A stretch of DNA of 64,000 nt from Campylobacter ornithocola (GTDB lineage Bacteria; Campylobacterota; Campylobacteria; Campylobacterales; Campylobacteraceae): assembly GCF_013201605.1 (NCBI RefSeq), contig NZ_CP053848.1, positions 434,001 through 498,000 of the forward strand. Reading direction: 5' to 3'. Position numbers and translations under genes: made by a program. The first letter of the stretch is position 1, and each line of letters opens with the position of its first letter. Positions 22,367 through 31,036 of this stretch are shown here, one piece after another. The notes under the pieces were generated by a model. The model worked only from the letters and a program-made list of their open reading frames with translations. It was not told where the DNA came from and did not search any database.

Positions 22367-22368
22367 AT
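22340..22368 (+). promoter_or_regulatory. consensus sigma-70 promoter (rightward phage promoter)
   Basis: TTGACA at 22340-22345 and TATAAT at 22363-22368 with exactly 17 bases between: a full consensus promoter, rare in Campylobacter where the -35 is usually absent. It drives the HTH gene at 22444 and perhaps the asparaginase-permease pair. Confidence 0.8.
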
Positions 22369-22443
22369 GTATAAAAATTATTTCTAAATTGTATCTTAAA
22401 AAAATCAATTTGAAATAAAAATTACAAATTGAAAGGATAGGGG

Positions 22444-22644
22444 TTGTTAAAAAAATATTTTGAAGATAATAATATTAATCTTAAAAAGTTTGCTCAAAAA
22501 TATGATTTGGACTACATGAGTCTTTTTCGAGTTGTTAATGGTTATTATTCTGAAAAATATACAGCCAAAGCAAATACCAAAGCTGTTTATCAAAAACTTT
22601 TAGAGCTCAATATTATTAATGAACTTCCTGATATTTTGAAATAA
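22444..22644 (+). CDS. small phage-type HTH regulator (Ner/Cro-like)
   Basis: A 66-residue protein with an HTH-like core, INLKKFAQKYDLDYMSLFRV, and a Mu-Ner-like tail AVYQKLLELNIINELP. The start is TTG at 22444 preceded by AAAGGATAGGGG. It lies where phages carry Cro or Ner, divergent from the repressor and behind the consensus promoter. In Mu-like phages the transposase genes follow; here an asparaginase gene follows 75 bases later. Confidence 0.6.
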   Translation: MLKKYFEDNNINLKKFAQKYDLDYMSLFRVVNGYYSEKYTAKANTKAVYQKLLELNIINELPDILK

Positions 22645-22719
22645 ATAATGAGAATAAGTTAATTTTAAGTCAATTATATAATTGATTTACATTTAGCTTA
22701 CTTTAAAAAGGAGGAGTTG

Positions 22720-23694
22720 ATGAAAATTAGTGTTTTAGGTGTAGGCGGTACTATTTGTATGTTGAAAGATGAATCAGGAGGTGTTAGTCCTAAATTAAAC
22801 GCAAAGGCATTGGTAGATAGTATTGGTTTAACAGAAAATATAAATATAGAAGCAAAAAGTATATTGGCAGTACCAAGTCCATCTTTAAAATTTGAAGATA
22901 TTTTTGAAATCATAAAAGTAGCAAAGAATGAAATTAGAAATAATTCTAATGGTATAGTTATTACCCAGGGTACTGATACATTAGAAGAAAGCGCATTTTT
23001 ATTAAGCTTATTGTGGGATGAAGAAGTACCTATGATTGTAACTGGGGCTATGAAAAATCCTAGTGAACTTGGGAGTGATGGGTCTAGTAATTTATATCAG
23101 TCAATTCTTGTTGCAAGCGATAAATCATCTCGAAAAAGAGGTGTTTTGGTTGTTTTTAATCACGTAATATATCAACCAAGATTTTTACATAAAAGCAATT
23201 CTTTTTCTCTTGATACTTTTGTGTCTATAAATGGTGGAAATATTGGATATATATATGAGAAACAAGTAAGATATATCAGTCCTATTTATAAAAATAAAAT
23301 TTACAACATTCCAGATAAAATAGATAAAAAAGTTGCAATTATACCCGCTTGTTTATCTGGAGATGATTATTTTTTAGACAAATTACCTATTTTTGATGGT
23401 TTGATAATAAATGGATTTGGGGCAGGCCATGTTTCTTTTGATTTTATTGAAAAAATAAAGTCATTAAGCTTAAATATACCTTGTGTTGTTACATCTAGAA
23501 CAGGGAGTGGACCAACTGCTTATAATACATATTCATATAAAGGTAGCGAAATAGACTTACAAAATAATGGTTTTATTATGGGAAATTTTTTTGATAGTTT
23601 AAAAGCTAGAATACTATTGACCGTATTACTATCAAATGGCTTTGGTAAAGATGATATTTTTAAAGAATTTAATTCTTATTATATGTATTTTTAA
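22720..23694 (+). CDS. asparaginase-family amidohydrolase
   Basis: The 324-residue protein is a type I/II L-asparaginase relative that hydrolyses asparagine (possibly glutamine or a related amide) to the acid and ammonia. The two catalytic threonines are visible: GVGGTICML near residue 10 and ITQGTDTLEESAFLL near 87 (the family more often has HGTDT). Further family blocks are VTGAMKNPSELGSDG and RKRGVLVVFNHVI. No signal peptide, so probably cytoplasmic. The ATG at 22720 is chosen because AAGGAGG is placed correctly for it. It pairs with a permease 14 bases downstream, suggesting uptake and deamidation of one substrate. Confidence 0.85.
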   Translation: MKISVLGVGGTICMLKDESGGVSPKLNAKALVDSIGLTENINIEAKSILAVPSPSLKFEDIFEIIKVAKNEIRNNSNGIVITQGTDTLEESAFLLSLLWDEEVPMIVTGAMKNPSELGSDGSSNLYQSILVASDKSSRKRGVLVVFNHVIYQPRFLHKSNSFSLDTFVSINGGNIGYIYEKQVRYISPIYKNKIYNIPDKIDKKVAIIPACLSGDDYFLDKLPIFDGLIINGFGAGHVSFDFIEKIKSLSLNIPCVVTSRTGSGPTAYNTYSYKGSEIDLQNNGFIMGNFFDSLKARILLTVLLSNGFGKDDIFKEFNSYYMYF

Positions 23695-23708
23695 GCAAGG
23701 AAAAAAAT

Positions 23709-24977
23709 ATGAGCTATTTGGTTGTATCACAATTTTTTATGTGTTTTACGCTTTTTCTTATGGTAATTGGAAAAACTCCGTTGTATCTAACAGCAATTAT
23801 TGGTACTACTATAAGTATTTTAATTGCTATGCTTGATTCAAATAATATTCTAATAAACACACTTTTGCTTTCAGGATTAAATCCTGTTATTTTAGATATG
23901 ACAGGTATTTTGATGTTTATAGGGATAATGCAATCAAGCGGATTTATGGATGATATCATAAAAATTATTATAAAATTCGGTAGAAGAATTGGTGGCGGAG
24001 AGGGAATTGCTTCTGCTAGTGCGATATGTGCTGGTGTAATAGGAATGCTGACAGGATTTACTCAGCCATCTGTTACTGCGGTAATTACTGCTAAACCATC
24101 GATATTGTTGGGTATGAATCCAAATCATTCAGCGGCTATACATGGGCACGCTGGTCATCTTGGTAACTTTGGTGGATTTACTCATCCTACTCAAGTTGCA
24201 ATTATTGGAACTACTAATATTGGTTTTGGGCTTATAAATATTTTTGCTATATTTATAGTTGTTTGTTTAATTTTATGTTCTGCTATAAGATCTAAAATAT
24301 ATAGAAAGAGACATTTTGTTGTGATTGATAAAGAAAAGATGGAACATATTATAAAAGAAATGGAAAATCAAAAAAGTCAATATAATTCCTATGTTATCTT
24401 TTTGCCTTTTATTGTTTTGTTTGGAGGGTTTATTTTTGGTTATCCTATTTTTTTATTAGGAGTATTTTCTAGCATCTTAACAATTGTACTTAGTGGGGTC
24501 AATATTTTTAATGCAGAAAAAAGTATGATAGATGGTGTTTGTAAAATAGCTATTCCTTTGGTCGCAACTATAACATTTTTATTTATGAGTGCTGTAATTA
24601 AAGAAATAGGACTAGCTAAAACTATTGCAAATATTTTTGAACCAATTTTAAATGTAGCTCCCGTTCAAGCAATGCTTATAGTTGCTGTTTTTGCTGGATT
24701 TATCACGCAAAGCTATGGAGCTAGTTCGGCTATTTTACTTCCATTTTTACAAGCTACTATGGAGGTTTGTACTTATAATTTTGCTTTAGCTTTTGTTGCG
24801 GCTGGTGGAGCTTCTATAGCACAATATTTTTTAACAGGTGGACCTATAGCTGCTTTATCAACAGTTATACCACTTGTTGAAGGATCAAATTTAAAAGATT
24901 CAAATAAGTTTCAAAGACCTTCGCAACTTTTTGCTTTATTTTTGATTTTTATCATTTCTTTTTTTATTAAGTTTTAG
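23709..24977 (+). CDS. ion-transporter-superfamily permease paired with asparaginase
   Basis: A 422-residue membrane protein with about 11-12 hydrophobic segments. It has two similar loop blocks, MLTGFTQPSVTAVITAKPSI near residue 115 and GFITQSYGASSAILLPFLQ near 335, as seen in the inverted-repeat transporters of the ion transporter superfamily (lactate, dicarboxylate and citrate carriers). HGHAGHLGNFGGFTHPTQVA near 144 is striking and histidine-rich. The substrate cannot be read from sequence; linkage to the asparaginase suggests an amino acid or amide, or export of the acid. AAGGAA precedes the ATG. Confidence 0.65.
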   Translation: MSYLVVSQFFMCFTLFLMVIGKTPLYLTAIIGTTISILIAMLDSNNILINTLLLSGLNPVILDMTGILMFIGIMQSSGFMDDIIKIIIKFGRRIGGGEGIASASAICAGVIGMLTGFTQPSVTAVITAKPSILLGMNPNHSAAIHGHAGHLGNFGGFTHPTQVAIIGTTNIGFGLINIFAIFIVVCLILCSAIRSKIYRKRHFVVIDKEKMEHIIKEMENQKSQYNSYVIFLPFIVLFGGFIFGYPIFLLGVFSSILTIVLSGVNIFNAEKSMIDGVCKIAIPLVATITFLFMSAVIKEIGLAKTIANIFEPILNVAPVQAMLIVAVFAGFITQSYGASSAILLPFLQATMEVCTYNFALAFVAAGGASIAQYFLTGGPIAALSTVIPLVEGSNLKDSNKFQRPSQLFALFLIFIISFFIKF

Positions 24978-24983
24978 CATAAG

Positions 24984-25046
24984 CTATAAATCTATAAAAT
25001 AATTAAATTTTATAGATTTATAGTAAAAAATATTGGAATATTTTTT
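24984..25046 (+). terminator. two consecutive hairpins after the permease gene
   Basis: A 17-bp perfect hairpin (24984-25000 with 25007-25023) is followed at once by a second (25025-25034 with 25037-25046) that ends in six T. The second is terminator-like; the first, longer one may protect the mRNA end. A -10-like TATAGT for the next gene begins at 25053. Confidence 0.7.
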
Positions 25047-25083
25047 GCTTGCTATAGTTTGTAAATTTATTTAGGAGCATAAA

Positions 25084-25548
25084 ATGTTTCGTATTGAGGA
25101 AAATCGATTCTTTAATCACTCATATGATGTTTTTAGTTCAAAGCAAAAAAATGAGAAACAATCCGTGCAACCCCATCAAGAGCAAGCATTTTCACTTGAA
25201 TTAAATTCAAATATCCAAGAAAAAAATAGCTTGTATGATAGACCTTTAAAGGAATTGTTTCAAGAAGCAAAAGAAGCTTCAGAGAATGCTTTGAAAGAAT
25301 ACAGAGAGGAAATGTATTATAATAAAGAGATTGGTAAATATGAGAAAAAATTTACAGAAAGTAATGAAAAGTACAAAGAAAAGATAAAAGAGAAAATAGA
25401 AGAACAGATTAAAGAAAATATACAAAATAGTTTGCAAGATAAAATTTCTCATATTAGTATTCAATTGAGTCCTAAACAGTTAATAGCACAAGCACAATTT
25501 GAAGAAAAGCAAAAAGCGACTCTTAAAACATCAGATGTTTTTATGTAA
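25084..25548 (+). CDS. coiled-coil protein of unknown function
   Basis: A 154-residue hydrophilic protein. Residues about 50-125 are rich in E and K with heptad character (NEKYKEKIKEKIEEQIKENI), predicting a coiled coil. The ends are less ordered; the C-terminal part reads SIQLSPKQLIAQAQFEEKQK. No signal peptide or membrane segment. It starts after TTAGGAG and is preceded by its own -10 element. Not recognised. It is 22 bases before the DUF411 gene and may share its transcript. Confidence 0.6.
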   Translation: MFRIEENRFFNHSYDVFSSKQKNEKQSVQPHQEQAFSLELNSNIQEKNSLYDRPLKELFQEAKEASENALKEYREEMYYNKEIGKYEKKFTESNEKYKEKIKEKIEEQIKENIQNSLQDKISHISIQLSPKQLIAQAQFEEKQKATLKTSDVFM

Positions 25549-25570
25549 TTATTTAAGATAAAGGAGAATT

Positions 25571-26023
25571 ATGAAAAAAATTATTAGTGTTTTAGCATTA
25601 TCAAGTATAGCTTTAATTGGTGGAGATAAATTATTAAATATTTACGAAAGTCCTACTTGCGGATGTTGTGATCTTTGGGCTGATTATATGAAAGATAAAG
25701 GTTATAAAGTGCAAATACACAAAAGCGAGGATTTTTTAAAAATAAAAGAAAAAATGAATATTCAACCTATGTATCAAAGTTGCCATACCGGTGTGATTGA
25801 TGGTTATGCCATAGAAGGACATGTTCCTGAAGATGCAGTTGTTTGGCTTTTGGAAAATAAACCCGAAGATGTTATAGGTATTTCTGCTCCTGGTATGCCT
25901 CAGGGAAGTCCTGGAATGGAGCAGGGTTATGAAGAGGAGTATCCTGTAGTCTTAATGCTTAAGAATGGAGATTATAAAATTTATGGAATCTATAAAGGGC
26001 ATAATTTAATCAAGACAAACTAA
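25571..26023 (+). CDS. exported DUF411 metal-binding-like protein
   Basis: The 150-residue protein has a signal peptide (MKKIISVLALSSIALIGG) and the full DUF411 pattern: a CGCC motif in YESPTCGCCDLWADYM, then QSCHTGVIDGYAIEGHVP, and VIGISAPGMPQGSPGMEQG. Members are periplasmic, and the cysteines and methionines suggest copper handling, though biochemistry is thin. AAGGAG precedes the ATG. A hairpin after the stop is shared with the oppositely directed tonB. Confidence 0.85.
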   Translation: MKKIISVLALSSIALIGGDKLLNIYESPTCGCCDLWADYMKDKGYKVQIHKSEDFLKIKEKMNIQPMYQSCHTGVIDGYAIEGHVPEDAVVWLLENKPEDVIGISAPGMPQGSPGMEQGYEEEYPVVLMLKNGDYKIYGIYKGHNLIKTN

Positions 26024-26040
26024 GCAGCTTTGCTTAGTTT
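26018..26040. terminator. bidirectional terminator between DUF411 gene and tonB
   Basis: A perfect 9-bp stem (26018-26026 with 26031-26039) overlaps the ends of both convergent genes. Confidence 0.7.
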
Positions 26041-26687
26041 AATCTATATACCAATGGTATTTTTATATGAAAAGTTTTTTCATACTGTGGAAAATTCTTA
26101 GATGCTATACGTATAGTTTTTAAGGCACTATCGTTTAGCAAGTTGTATTTTGATGGTTTTAATATTTTTAAGTTTAATAGATTTTTATCTTTAGTCCATG
26201 TGAATTCTACTAAAATTTCACCACTCATTCGCATTTTTTTAGCTTGTCTAGGATAGATTAAAGCTTCATCTATAGCTTGTTTGATTTCTTTTAAAAGTTC
26301 ATTGTTGTTAGCTAAGGATATGCTTTCTTGAGAATTTACTAGGGTATTTTGCTCTTGATTTATGGCTGTTTGAAGCTTTGTTTCTTCTTTTAATTGATTT
26401 ATTGTTTTGGTATTGCTTGAAATACTTGCTTTTTTAGGTTGAATAATAGTCTTCTCTTTTGCTTGTTCTGGTTTTTTTGCTTTTTCTTGTGTAGGTTGTT
26501 TATTTTTCACTTTAGGTGAATCTTGTAAAAATTGTTTTACAGCTATATTAAATTTTTCTTCTTTTGTAATGCTGTGTTGTATATATAAAAAATTCTTAGT
26601 ATAAATAAAAACAAAAAATAAAGGTGAAAAAAGAAGTAAAGTGATAAAAAATGATTGATTTTTATGATTATTTATAAATGCCTTCAT
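26034..26687 (-). CDS. tonB: TonB energy-transducing protein
   Basis: TonB transmits proton-motive energy from ExbBD to outer membrane receptors for iron complexes. The 217-residue protein has one N-terminal membrane helix (residues about 12-30), a K/P/E/Q-rich periplasmic linker (60-110) and a C-terminal TonB domain with IYPRQAKKMRMSGEILVEFT (about 145) and LKTIRIASKNFPQY. Its start overlaps the exbD stop by four bases. No TonB-dependent receptor gene is next to it. Confidence 0.9.
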   Translation of the reverse strand: MKAFINNHKNQSFFITLLLFSPLFFVFIYTKNFLYIQHSITKEEKFNIAVKQFLQDSPKVKNKQPTQEKAKKPEQAKEKTIIQPKKASISSNTKTINQLKEETKLQTAINQEQNTLVNSQESISLANNNELLKEIKQAIDEALIYPRQAKKMRMSGEILVEFTWTKDKNLLNLKILKPSKYNLLNDSALKTIRIASKNFPQYEKTFHIKIPLVYRLN

Positions 26688-27073
26688 CTTTTTTGCTCTG
26701 TTAAAATTTGAAAATTTTCATGATTTTTATTTTTCAAAATATCAATAATTTTTACAAAACTTTCAAATTTTGCTTCTTTATCACTTTTTAATTCTACTAA
26801 GGTTTTAGAATCTATAGTGTCAAATTTTGCTTTTATTTCTTCTAAGGAAGTTGTTTTTCCTTCGATATAAAATTTATTTTCTTTATCGATTAAAATACTC
26901 ACTTTGTCTTTATTTTCATTTATGGAATTTGAATTTTCACTTTGAGGTAGATTAATTTTAATTTCACCATGTGCAATAAAAGTTGATAAGCTTAGAACAA
27001 TGGCTAGTAAAACTAGCATTATATCTATAAAAGGAATGATGTTTAAACCTTCATTTTTTGGTAATCTAATCAT
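26684..27073 (-). CDS. exbD: ExbD, TonB complex subunit
   Basis: ExbD forms the proton channel with ExbB. From the ATG at 27073 the protein is 129 residues: short cytoplasmic N-terminus, one membrane helix with the conserved aspartate in NIIPFIDIMLVLLAIVLSLS, and a periplasmic domain. This start is preferred over one nine codons upstream because AAGGAT lies directly before it. It overlaps the exbB stop by eight bases. Confidence 0.92.
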   Translation of the reverse strand: MIRLPKNEGLNIIPFIDIMLVLLAIVLSLSTFIAHGEIKINLPQSENSNSINENKDKVSILIDKENKFYIEGKTTSLEEIKAKFDTIDSKTLVELKSDKEAKFESFVKIIDILKNKNHENFQILTEQKR

Positions 27074-27497
27074 TTTTATCCTTAAAAATGCGATATGCAT
27101 TGCTCAATGTCGATATTTTTCTAAGCAATCCATTATAAGCCATTAACGAAGGAATGGCAACTAAAATTCCCAAAGCAGTGGCTTTTAAAGCTAGTGATAA
27201 ACCAATGACGATAGATTTTACATCAATGTTTCCACTTGCACCCATATCATAAAATGTAATCATAATTCCCACTACAGTTCCCAAAAGTCCTACATAAGGA
27301 GCATTGGTGTAAATGATATAAAGCATGGTGAGATTTTCGCTAATAGTATCATCAAATTTTTCTTGACATTGATAATCACTTAGCTTAATTTTTCTAAAAA
27401 ATAAAATACGCTCTATAGTACACCATATGGCAATAAATGCCATTATCCCTAAAACAATAAATATAATTAAGTCAATATAAATTTTTAAAAATTCCAT
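27066..27497 (-). CDS. exbB: ExbB, TonB complex subunit
   Basis: The 143-residue protein has three membrane segments and the MotA/TolQ/ExbB pattern, with PYVGLLGTVVGIMITFYDMG in the second and ALKATALGILVAIPSLMAYN in the third. It is the first gene of exbB-exbD-tonB and lies downstream of a Fur-box-like site, so iron limitation probably induces it. Confidence 0.92.
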   Translation of the reverse strand: MEFLKIYIDLIIFIVLGIMAFIAIWCTIERILFFRKIKLSDYQCQEKFDDTISENLTMLYIIYTNAPYVGLLGTVVGIMITFYDMGASGNIDVKSIVIGLSLALKATALGILVAIPSLMAYNGLLRKISTLSNAYRIFKDKND

Positions 27498-27555
27498 ACA
27501 ACCTCGCTTAAATATAATTTTTTGTGATTATATTACTAAAAATTAAACTTTTTAT

Positions 27556-27576
27556 TAATAACAATTATCATAATTA
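27556..27576 (-). promoter_or_regulatory. Fur-box-like operator of exbB-exbD-tonB
   Basis: Read on the minus strand, ATTATGATAATTGTTAT matches the core of the Fur consensus (TGATAATxxTTATC type). It lies about 60 bases before the exbB start, in the expected promoter position. Confidence 0.55.
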
Positions 27577-28022
27577 ATACAATAAATTTATTTTTTTAAA
27601 TTAATAACATCTTAACTTTGAAAAAATAATTACAATATATTGATATTGGTTTTTTAATAAATTATAATAAATTAGGAATACTAAATAAGTTAGCCAATAA
27701 AATATATAACAAGTATAACTTTATAATATAAATACAAAAAAAGAAATTAACTTAATCATGAATTGACTATTGTTTATTATGATTTATTTTTATATTTAAC
27801 AACTGAAATTTTGATAATGAAATTAAAAATATACATAAAAAATAAATATCAATAGAGATTTATTAATATGTCTTTTTAAGCTTCTATGGATGTATGTTGT
27901 GATATTGATAAATGTTATATTAATGGTGAATAAGAATCTTATAAAAGCAAAAGTGAAGATATTTAGATAAATACTTATAACCATATAGAAAAAAAGAATT
28001 TTATTTCAACCAATGGGATTTT
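27577..28022. other. gene-free region between exbB and dnaX
   Basis: About 450 AT-rich bases with stops in all frames. A short stretch near 27890-27990 (readings such as MDVCCDIDKCYINGE) looks like the relic of a coding sequence, but I cannot name it. Confidence 0.5.
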
Positions 28023-29555
28023 TTAATTTTGTATTGTTGGGGAACCAAAGAGCTTGTTAAGAGCTTCTTTGGTTTCATCTTTAGGATCGTATTTTTTAGC
28101 ATCTTTTTTAAAATTTTCAAAATGCTCATTTAAATTTTGAGTAGTTTTTACTTCCTGTTTTATAGGGTTTTTGAATATATCTTGTAGTTTTTGAGCATCT
28201 ATAGTTTCTATTTTTTGAATTTTAATTTGTGTTTTTTCTCCAAAAAGTTCATGAAGTAATGTTTTGATTAATTTAAAACCGTTGTTTAAAACCACTCTAT
28301 CATTATCTTTAGCGTGTGAGCTAATACTTAAAATATCATCTTCAAAAGAAATAAATTGAGTAGTTTTTTTAAAAACTTCAGCTAAATCATAATCTCTTTT
28401 ATATATTGCTTTTAAGAGATTTTCATAAGGATTAAGCCTTTCTTCTTTAGGAGTTTGTTGAATGGAAAGAATTTCTTGTTGCTTTGGACTTGGTATATTA
28501 TCTTGTTTTGGGCTTTTAATAGCCTCATCAATACTTTTTAGATAAGTTGCCTCTATAAGCATGAAAGCCATAACGCAAAGTACAAAGCTATCATCATCGC
28601 TAGAATTTAACATAGTCTTAGCGCGTGAAAGAATTCTAAAAAATCTTTCATAAATTAACATAGAAAAAAGATTGTTTTTTGCAAAAAATGCTTCTTTTAG
28701 AAAAAATATCATCTCATCAATAACATTGCCTGCCTCATAATCTTCAAATTCTTTTAAAAACTCAAGAACTTTATCTTTATCATTAGCTAAAATGGCTTGA
28801 TAAAATTCTTCAATTTTAGCTGGATCTAAAAAGCCTAGCATAGTGGTGATTTTTTGTGTTTGTATATGATTTTGACAATACACTATGGCTTGATCTAGTA
28901 AAGTTAGAGTGTCTCTTAAAGAACCATTTCCACTTCTTGCAATGAGTTTTAAAGCTTCTTTTTCATAGTTGATATTTTCTTTTTCTAAAATCCACTCAAG
29001 ATGATTTAAGATATCATGAGTAGAAATTTGCTTAAATCTAAAATGCTGCGTTCTTGAAAGAACCGTAGCAGGAAGTTTTAAAGGATCAGTTGTTGCTAGT
29101 ATAAATTTTACATAGCTTGGTGGTTCTTCTAAAGTCTTAAGCAAGGCATTTGCAGCTTGTGGGGTAAGCATATGCACTTCATCAATGATAAAAATTTTAA
29201 ATCTGGCTAAAGATGGAGCGTATTTGACTTGCTCGATAAGCTCTTGAATGTCCTCTAAGCTTCTATGGCTTGCAGCATCCATTTCTATAATGTCTATATT
29301 AGAGCCATTGAGTGAAGATAAACATTGAGAACATTCTCCACAAGGATTAGCATTGGGTCCTTTTTCACATACTAGAGCTCTTGAAAAAATTCTTGCGCTT
29401 GAGGTCTTCCCACTTCCGCGTAGCCCTGAGAATAAATAAGCATGTGCTAAACGATTGTTTTCAAGAGCATATTTTAAGCTTGTAGAAACAGTATTTTGTC
29501 CTACAAGTTCATTGAAATTTTTTGGTCTGTATTTAACAGCAAGAGCTTGAAGCAT
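28023..29555 (-). CDS. dnaX: DNA polymerase III subunit tau/gamma
   Basis: DnaX is the clamp-loader ATPase of the replicative polymerase. The 510-residue protein has Walker A GLRGSGKTSSARIF near residue 45, a zinc-binding cluster (ANPCGECSQC), Walker B IDEVHMLTPQAANALLKTLE and sensor segments LATTDPLKLPATVLSR. The C-terminal part is long and polar, as in tau. It follows rho with a two-base gap, so the two are cotranscribed, rho first. Confidence 0.96.
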   Translation of the reverse strand: MLQALAVKYRPKNFNELVGQNTVSTSLKYALENNRLAHAYLFSGLRGSGKTSSARIFSRALVCEKGPNANPCGECSQCLSSLNGSNIDIIEMDAASHRSLEDIQELIEQVKYAPSLARFKIFIIDEVHMLTPQAANALLKTLEEPPSYVKFILATTDPLKLPATVLSRTQHFRFKQISTHDILNHLEWILEKENINYEKEALKLIARSGNGSLRDTLTLLDQAIVYCQNHIQTQKITTMLGFLDPAKIEEFYQAILANDKDKVLEFLKEFEDYEAGNVIDEMIFFLKEAFFAKNNLFSMLIYERFFRILSRAKTMLNSSDDDSFVLCVMAFMLIEATYLKSIDEAIKSPKQDNIPSPKQQEILSIQQTPKEERLNPYENLLKAIYKRDYDLAEVFKKTTQFISFEDDILSISSHAKDNDRVVLNNGFKLIKTLLHELFGEKTQIKIQKIETIDAQKLQDIFKNPIKQEVKTTQNLNEHFENFKKDAKKYDPKDETKEALNKLFGSPTIQN

Positions 29556-29557
29556 TG

Positions 29558-30862
29558 CTACTCATTCATGATAGATAATAACTCTTCATTGCTTTTGGTT
29601 TTTAGCATTTTAGAGTATAAGAATTTTAATGCCTCTATATCATCCATTTGTGAAATAGCTGATCTAATTGCCCAAATTTTTTGAAGTTTTTCAACACCTT
29701 GAAGCAATTCTTCTTTTCTAGTACCTGATTTTATGATATTAATTGCAGGATAAATTCTTCTATCTGAAATATTTCTATCAAGAACAATTTCACTATTTCC
29801 TGTTCCTTTAAATTCTTCAAAAATCACTTCATCCATTCTCGAGCCTGTTTCTATCAAAGCAGTTGCTATAATGGTTAATGAGCCACCATGCTCTATATTT
29901 CTAGCTGCACCAAAAAAGCGTTTTGGTTTATGCAAGGCATTTGCATCAACCCCACCACTTAAGACTTTACCACTGCTTGGTGTAGCAGTATTATAAGCTC
30001 TTGCTAATCTTGTAATAGAATCAAGCAATATAACCACATCCTTACCTGTTTCTACCATCCTTTTTGCTTTTTCTATAACAAGCTCAGCTACCCTAACATG
30101 ATTGTAAGCAGGTAAGTCAAAGGTAGAACTAAAAACCTCACCTTTAACACATCTTTGCATATCTGTAACTTCTTCAGGGCGCTCATCTACTAAAAGCACA
30201 ATCAAATGAGCCTCTGGGTGATTTTTAGCAATAGCAGTAGCTAATTCTTTCATTAGCTCAGTTTTACCAGTTCTTGGAGGTGCTACGATTAGGCTTCTTT
30301 GCCCTTTTCCTATAGGGGCAAATAAATCAAGCATTCTACCTGTTAGCTTTAAAGGATCATATTCTAATTTTATTTTTTCAGTTGGAAAAATTGGAGTAAG
30401 ATTGTCAAATAAAGGTCTTTCTCTAGCTTCTTTTAATGGAAGGTAATTAATTGCTTCAATTTTTAATAAAGCATAGTATTTTTCTTGATCTTTTGGTTCT
30501 CTAACTTGGCCGGTAACTATATCTCCAACACGCAGAGCAAATTTGCGAATTTGTGAGTTTGATACATAAGCATCATTTACACTATCGCTTAAATTTGAAT
30601 CCATTCCACGCAAAAAGCCATAACCTTCAGGTGAAATTTCTAAAATTCCTGTAAAGAGTATAAAGCCACCTTTTTTTGTTTGTGCTTTTAGAATTTCAAA
30701 AATAAGATCTTGCCTTCTAAATTCTCTTGGATTTTCTATTTCCGCTTCATTGGCGATTTTGACTAGGCTTTCTAGATCAAGCAACTTTAAATCTTCTATC
30801 TTATAACCTTCCACTGGAATGTGTGTTCTTTGGTGTTGTTTTTTTTCTTTTGTATTTTCCAT
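29558..30862 (-). CDS. rho: transcription termination factor Rho
   Basis: Rho is the hexameric RNA helicase that ends untranslated transcripts. The 434-residue protein has the N-terminal helical part, the RNA-binding OB fold with [10 protein letters not shown] near residue 80, and the ATPase with Walker [16 protein letters not shown] near 194, and [16 protein letters not shown] near 285. Length and motifs are those of a standard proteobacterial Rho. Confidence 0.97.
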   Translation of the reverse strand: MENTKEKKQHQRTHIPVEGYKIEDLKLLDLESLVKIANEAEIENPREFRRQDLIFEILKAQTKKGGFILFTGILEISPEGYGFLRGMDSNLSDSVNDAYVSNSQIRKFALRVGDIVTGQVREPKDQEKYYALLKIEAINYLPLKEARERPLFDNLTPIFPTEKIKLEYDPLKLTGRMLDLFAPIGKGQRSLIVAPPRTGKTELMKELATAIAKNHPEAHLIVLLVDERPEEVTDMQRCVKGEVFSSTFDLPAYNHVRVAELVIEKAKRMVETGKDVVILLDSITRLARAYNTATPSSGKVLSGGVDANALHKPKRFFGAARNIEHGGSLTIIATALIETGSRMDEVIFEEFKGTGNSEIVLDRNISDRRIYPAINIIKSGTRKEELLQGVEKLQKIWAIRSAISQMDDIEALKFLYSKMLKTKSNEELLSIMNE

Positions 30863-31036
30863 ATATCCTCTAAAATGTAGAAAATGTAGTATTTAATAAT
30901 GAATAAGAGATTTTATTCAAAAAAATGCTTTTTTGTCAAATTTTTAAAATTATAATATAGCTTTGTAAATAATTTTTAAAATTGTAATTTTAAAAAAATG
31001 ATAAAATATTGTAAAAAATTATAAAGAAAGTATAGG

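Larger units (their letters stand above)
20131..22644. mobile_element. Mu/P2-like prophage remnant with intact regulatory switch
   Basis: Within 2.5 kb lie broken pieces of four phage tail genes (U, E, E', tape measure), a broken small membrane protein, an intact S24-type repressor, its operator/promoter and a small HTH gene. No transposase, capsid or lysis genes remain. Strand changes between neighbouring tail pieces show deletion and inversion. The ends of the original element cannot be defined from this sequence. Confidence 0.65.
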
